Source: Litorisediminicola beolgyonensis
GTDB taxonomy: Bacteria; Pseudomonadota; Alphaproteobacteria; Rhodobacterales; Rhodobacteraceae
Assembly (NCBI RefSeq): GCF_042679605.1
Contig: NZ_JBHTMU010000022.1
Coordinates: 1-64,000 of the forward strand
Length of the DNA: 64,000 nt
Direction of reading: 5' to 3'
Made by a program: the position numbers and the translations under genes. Below, in pieces: positions 62,003-64,000 of the stretch (the stretch's first letter is position 1; every line of letters starts with the position of its first letter). The notes under the pieces are model-generated. The model did no database searches. It worked only from the letters and a program-made list of their open reading frames with translations, and was not told the origin of the DNA.

Positions 62003-62616
62003 TTCAGACGAGCCTCCAATGCTTCGACACCCGCCTTGGTGAGCACGAGCGTGTCACGGCGGAGGATGTCATAGACGTTTGCGCCGATCGAGGGGAGAAC
62101 GTCGAGCCCCTCGATGTTCGAGGCGGCGCGAGCGAAGTTCTCGTTCACCGAGCTGCCGTCGATGACCAGCGCGCGCTTCCAACCCAGATCCCGGACCTGC
62201 TTGGCCAGGGTCTTGGTCTTGCCGTCGCTGTCGGCGGTGTCGATGACCACGAGCGAGCCAGCCTTTGCCTTGGCCGAAAGCGCGAGCTTCAGACCGAGGG
62301 CGCGGACCTTCTTGGGAAGGTCATGCGCGTGGCTGCGCGGCGTCGGGCCCTTGTAGATGCCACCCTTGCGGAAGATCGGCGCCTTGCGGGAGCCGTGGCG
62401 TGCGCCGCCGGTGCCCTTCTGGCGATAGATCTTCTTGGTCGAGTAGCTCACTTCCGAGCGGCCCAGCGTCGAGTGGGTGCCGGCCATCGCCTTGTTGCGC
62501 TGCCAGCGGACGACGCGGTGCAGGATGTCGGCGCGCGGCTCGAGACCGAAGATCTCGTCACCGAGCTCGACCGATCCGGCGGAACCGCCGTCCAGTTTGA
62601 TCACGTCGAGTTTCAT
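61999..62616 (-). CDS. rplD: 50S ribosomal protein L4
   Basis: A 205-residue L4 with RNKAMAGTHSTLGRSEVSYSTKKIYRQKGTGGARHGSRKAPIFRKGG (the extended tunnel loop), LPKKVRALGLKLALSAK, and RRDTLVLTKAGVEALEARL at the C-terminus. In E. coli L4 regulates the S10 operon; whether it does so here is unknown. Its start overlaps the rplC stop (ATGA) and its stop overlaps rplW. Confidence 0.97.
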   Translation of the reverse strand: MKLDVIKLDGGSAGSVELGDEIFGLEPRADILHRVVRWQRNKAMAGTHSTLGRSEVSYSTKKIYRQKGTGGARHGSRKAPIFRKGGIYKGPTPRSHAHDLPKKVRALGLKLALSAKAKAGSLVVIDTADSDGKTKTLAKQVRDLGWKRALVIDGSSVNENFARAASNIEGLDVLPSIGANVYDILRRDTLVLTKAGVEALEARLK

Positions 62617-63482
62617 TCCTCACCGTCCTTCTTTTCGACATCCGAGTTATCGGCGTCGGACTGCTCTTCCGCGATCTCGGCCTCGGCCTCCCTCAGCGCG
62701 GCTTCCTGCGCTGCGGCTTCCTCGGCGAGACGGGCTTCCTCGGCGGCCTTCGCTTCGGCTTCGGCGGCCGCTGCGGCCTCCTCGGCGAGACGCTTGGCTT
62801 CCTCGGCGGCGGATTTCAGGGCCGCGGGCAGGATCACGTTCTCGGGCACGGGCTTCTTGACCGCGTCCTTGACGGTGACCCAGCCACCCTTCGCACCCGG
62901 AACCGCACCCTTGATCATGATGATGCCACGCTCGGCATCGGTCTTCACGACCTGGAGGTTCTGGGTGGTCACGCGGACGGCGCCCATGTGACCGGCCATC
63001 TTCTTGCCCTTGAACACCTTGCCGGGGTCCTGACACTGACCAGTGGAGCCGTGCGAGCGGTGGCTGATCGACACGCCGTGCGAGGCGCGCAGACCGCCGA
63101 AGTTGTGCCGCTTCATGGCACCGGCGAAGCCCTTACCGATCGAGGTGCCCGAGACGTCCACGAACTGACCTTCGAAGTAGTGGTCTGCCGTGATTTCCTC
63201 GCCAACCTCGATCAGGTTCTCCGGCGCAACGCGGAACTCGGCGACCTTGCGCTTGGGTTCCACCTTGGCGGCGGCGAAGTGACCGCGCATCGGGCGCGAG
63301 ACGTTCTTGGCCTTGATCGAGCCGCAGCCGAGCTGAACAGCGGAATAGCCGTGGCTGTCCGCGGTCCGCTGGGCGACGACCTGAAGTTTGTCGAGCTGGA
63401 GAACGGTCACAGGGATCTGCTTGCCGTCTTCCATGAAGAGCCGGGTCATGCCGACCTTCTTTGCGATGATTCCAGAGCGCAT
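62613..63482 (-). CDS. rplC: 50S ribosomal protein L3 with a long Ala/Glu-rich tail
   Basis: A 289-residue L3; typical length is about 205-215. The core is complete: MRSGIIAKKVGMTRLFMEDGKQIPVTVLQLD, GKGFAGAMKRHNFGGLRASHGVSISHRSHGSTGQCQDPGKVFKGKKMAGHMG, and GAVPGAKGGWVTVKDAVKK. From about residue 215 to the end the sequence is an Ala/Glu-rich helix (AEEAKRLAEEAAAAAEAEAKAAEEA) with an acidic end (SDADNSDVEKKDGEE). The tail is likely a solvent-exposed coiled coil; its role is unknown. Confidence 0.96.
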   Translation of the reverse strand: MRSGIIAKKVGMTRLFMEDGKQIPVTVLQLDKLQVVAQRTADSHGYSAVQLGCGSIKAKNVSRPMRGHFAAAKVEPKRKVAEFRVAPENLIEVGEEITADHYFEGQFVDVSGTSIGKGFAGAMKRHNFGGLRASHGVSISHRSHGSTGQCQDPGKVFKGKKMAGHMGAVRVTTQNLQVVKTDAERGIIMIKGAVPGAKGGWVTVKDAVKKPVPENVILPAALKSAAEEAKRLAEEAAAAAEAEAKAAEEARLAEEAAAQEAALREAEAEIAEEQSDADNSDVEKKDGEE

Positions 63483-63497
63483 CTGAGTATGCCCCCC

Positions 63498-63806
63498 TTA
63501 AACCTTGATCTCGACGTCGACACCGGCAGCGAGGTCGAGCTTCATCAGCGCGTCCACGGTCTGCGGGGTCGGATCGACGATGTCGAGAAGCCGCTTGTGA
63601 GTGCGGATCTCGAACTGGTCGCGCGACTTCTTGTTCACGTGCGGGCCACGCAGAACGGTGAAGCGCTCGATCTTGTTCGGGAGCGGGATCGGGCCGCGCA
63701 CATCGGCGCCCGTCCGCTTGGCCGTGTTGACGATCTCCTGGGTGCTGGCGTCCAGCACGCGGTAGTCGAACGCCTTCAGCCGAATGCGAATGTTCTGGCT
63801 TTGCAT
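63498..63806 (-). CDS. rpsJ: 30S ribosomal protein S10
   Basis: A 102-residue S10, MQSQNIRIRLKAFDYRVLDASTQEIVNTAKRTGADVRGPIPLPNKIERFTVLRGPHVNKKSRDQFEIRTHKRLLDIVDPTPQTVDALMKLDL. It acts in the small-subunit head and, as NusE, in transcription antitermination. It is the first gene of the S10 group and follows tuf. Confidence 0.97.
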   Translation of the reverse strand: MQSQNIRIRLKAFDYRVLDASTQEIVNTAKRTGADVRGPIPLPNKIERFTVLRGPHVNKKSRDQFEIRTHKRLLDIVDPTPQTVDALMKLDLAAGVDVEIKV

Positions 63807-63846
63807 TGTCTTTGCCTTTCAGGCCAGGTGAGAGTTGAGAGGAGGA

Positions 63847-63863
63847 GGCGGGATCATCCCGCC
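63847..63863 (-). other. Palindromic hairpin between tuf and rpsJ
   Basis: GGCGGGAT-C-ATCCCGCC is a perfect 8-bp inverted repeat 41 bases upstream of rpsJ. Without a T-run on the minus strand it may act as an attenuator or mRNA-processing site between tuf and rpsJ. Confidence 0.4.
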
Positions 63864-63925
63864 CCCTCATCGAACCCGTTCGGTCCTTGCTGTCCCGGGC
63901 GCGACGGGCGCACCCGGATCTGCGA

Positions 63926-64000
63926 TCACTCGACGATCTTGGAGACGACGCCGGAGCCGACGGTGCGGCCGCCTTCGCGGATGGCGAAGCGGAGGCCGTC
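63926..64000 (-). CDS. tuf: Elongation factor Tu, C-terminal end (partial)
   Basis: The last 24 codons read DGLRFAIREGGRTVGSGVVSKIVE, the near-invariant end of EF-Tu. The rest lies beyond the right edge of the window. tuf ahead of rpsJ is the common order in proteobacteria. Confidence 0.95.
   Translation of the reverse strand, partial: DGLRFAIREGGRTVGSGVVSKIVE

Overview
The window looks like a piece of the chromosome of a marine-type alphaproteobacterium of the family Rhodobacteraceae (Roseobacter group). This rests on the very high GC content, the NDUFS4-like complex I subunit, the formate dehydrogenase FDH3 cluster with its DUF3305/DUF3306/DUF6494/DUF6505 neighbours, a CsbD protein, many solute-binding-protein transporters (ABC and TRAP), and the ribosomal protein sequences. 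There is no sign of a plasmid, phage or CRISPR array. The only mobile DNA is the tail of an IS3-family element at the left edge.

Layout. 1-590: IS3 transposase tail, a small complex I subunit, and tRNA-Arg(TCT). 616-10725: a peptide or acyl-amino-acid uptake and hydrolysis island, with a divergent IclR regulator, an M81 (MlrC-like) metallopeptidase, a family 5 binding protein, two permeases, a fused double ATPase, and two M20 hydrolases. 10994-13750: IorAB-type molybdenum hydroxylase. 13936-20287: nitrite handling, with NsrR, NirB, NirD, an FNT channel and a PP2C-kinase fusion protein. 20330-27521: an MFS carrier, then a GntR-controlled operon of a short citrate-synthase-fold lyase, an acyl-CoA ligase and a DctPQM TRAP transporter. 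27787-30975: a large subtilase. 31036-35972: the DabA/DabB inorganic carbon system with a divergent LysR gene.

35987-50240 is a long formate dehydrogenase region. On the minus strand lie DUF3305, DUF3306, a TorD chaperone, a small Tat protein, the alpha, beta and gamma subunits, a WD40-cytochrome c fusion and a 58-residue membrane protein. On the plus strand lie a multi-cluster 4Fe-4S protein and, after an odd cytochrome c, a compact DUF6494 / Mrp / lipoate-ligase-like / DUF6505 operon that probably serves cofactor assembly. 50490-54143 holds unrelated single genes: an unrecognised 393-residue protein, CsbD, DUF1194, a 2OG-Fe(II) oxygenase and a P-loop kinase.

54213-64000 is the S10 ribosomal protein region on the minus strand, read from the right edge: tuf (partial), rpsJ, rplC, rplD, rplW, then rplB, rpsS, rplV, rpsC, rplP. 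The cluster is interrupted between rplW and rplB by five unrelated genes and ends at a terminator right after rplP. Protein L3 carries a long Ala/Glu-rich tail.

Regulatory DNA seen directly includes palindromes upstream of the IclR-, GntR- and LysR-controlled genes, several strong hairpin terminators, and a nirB leader in which a 10-bp perfect inverted repeat and two anti-Shine-Dalgarno segments can mask the start site. Functional statements rest on recognised family motifs; no database search was possible.
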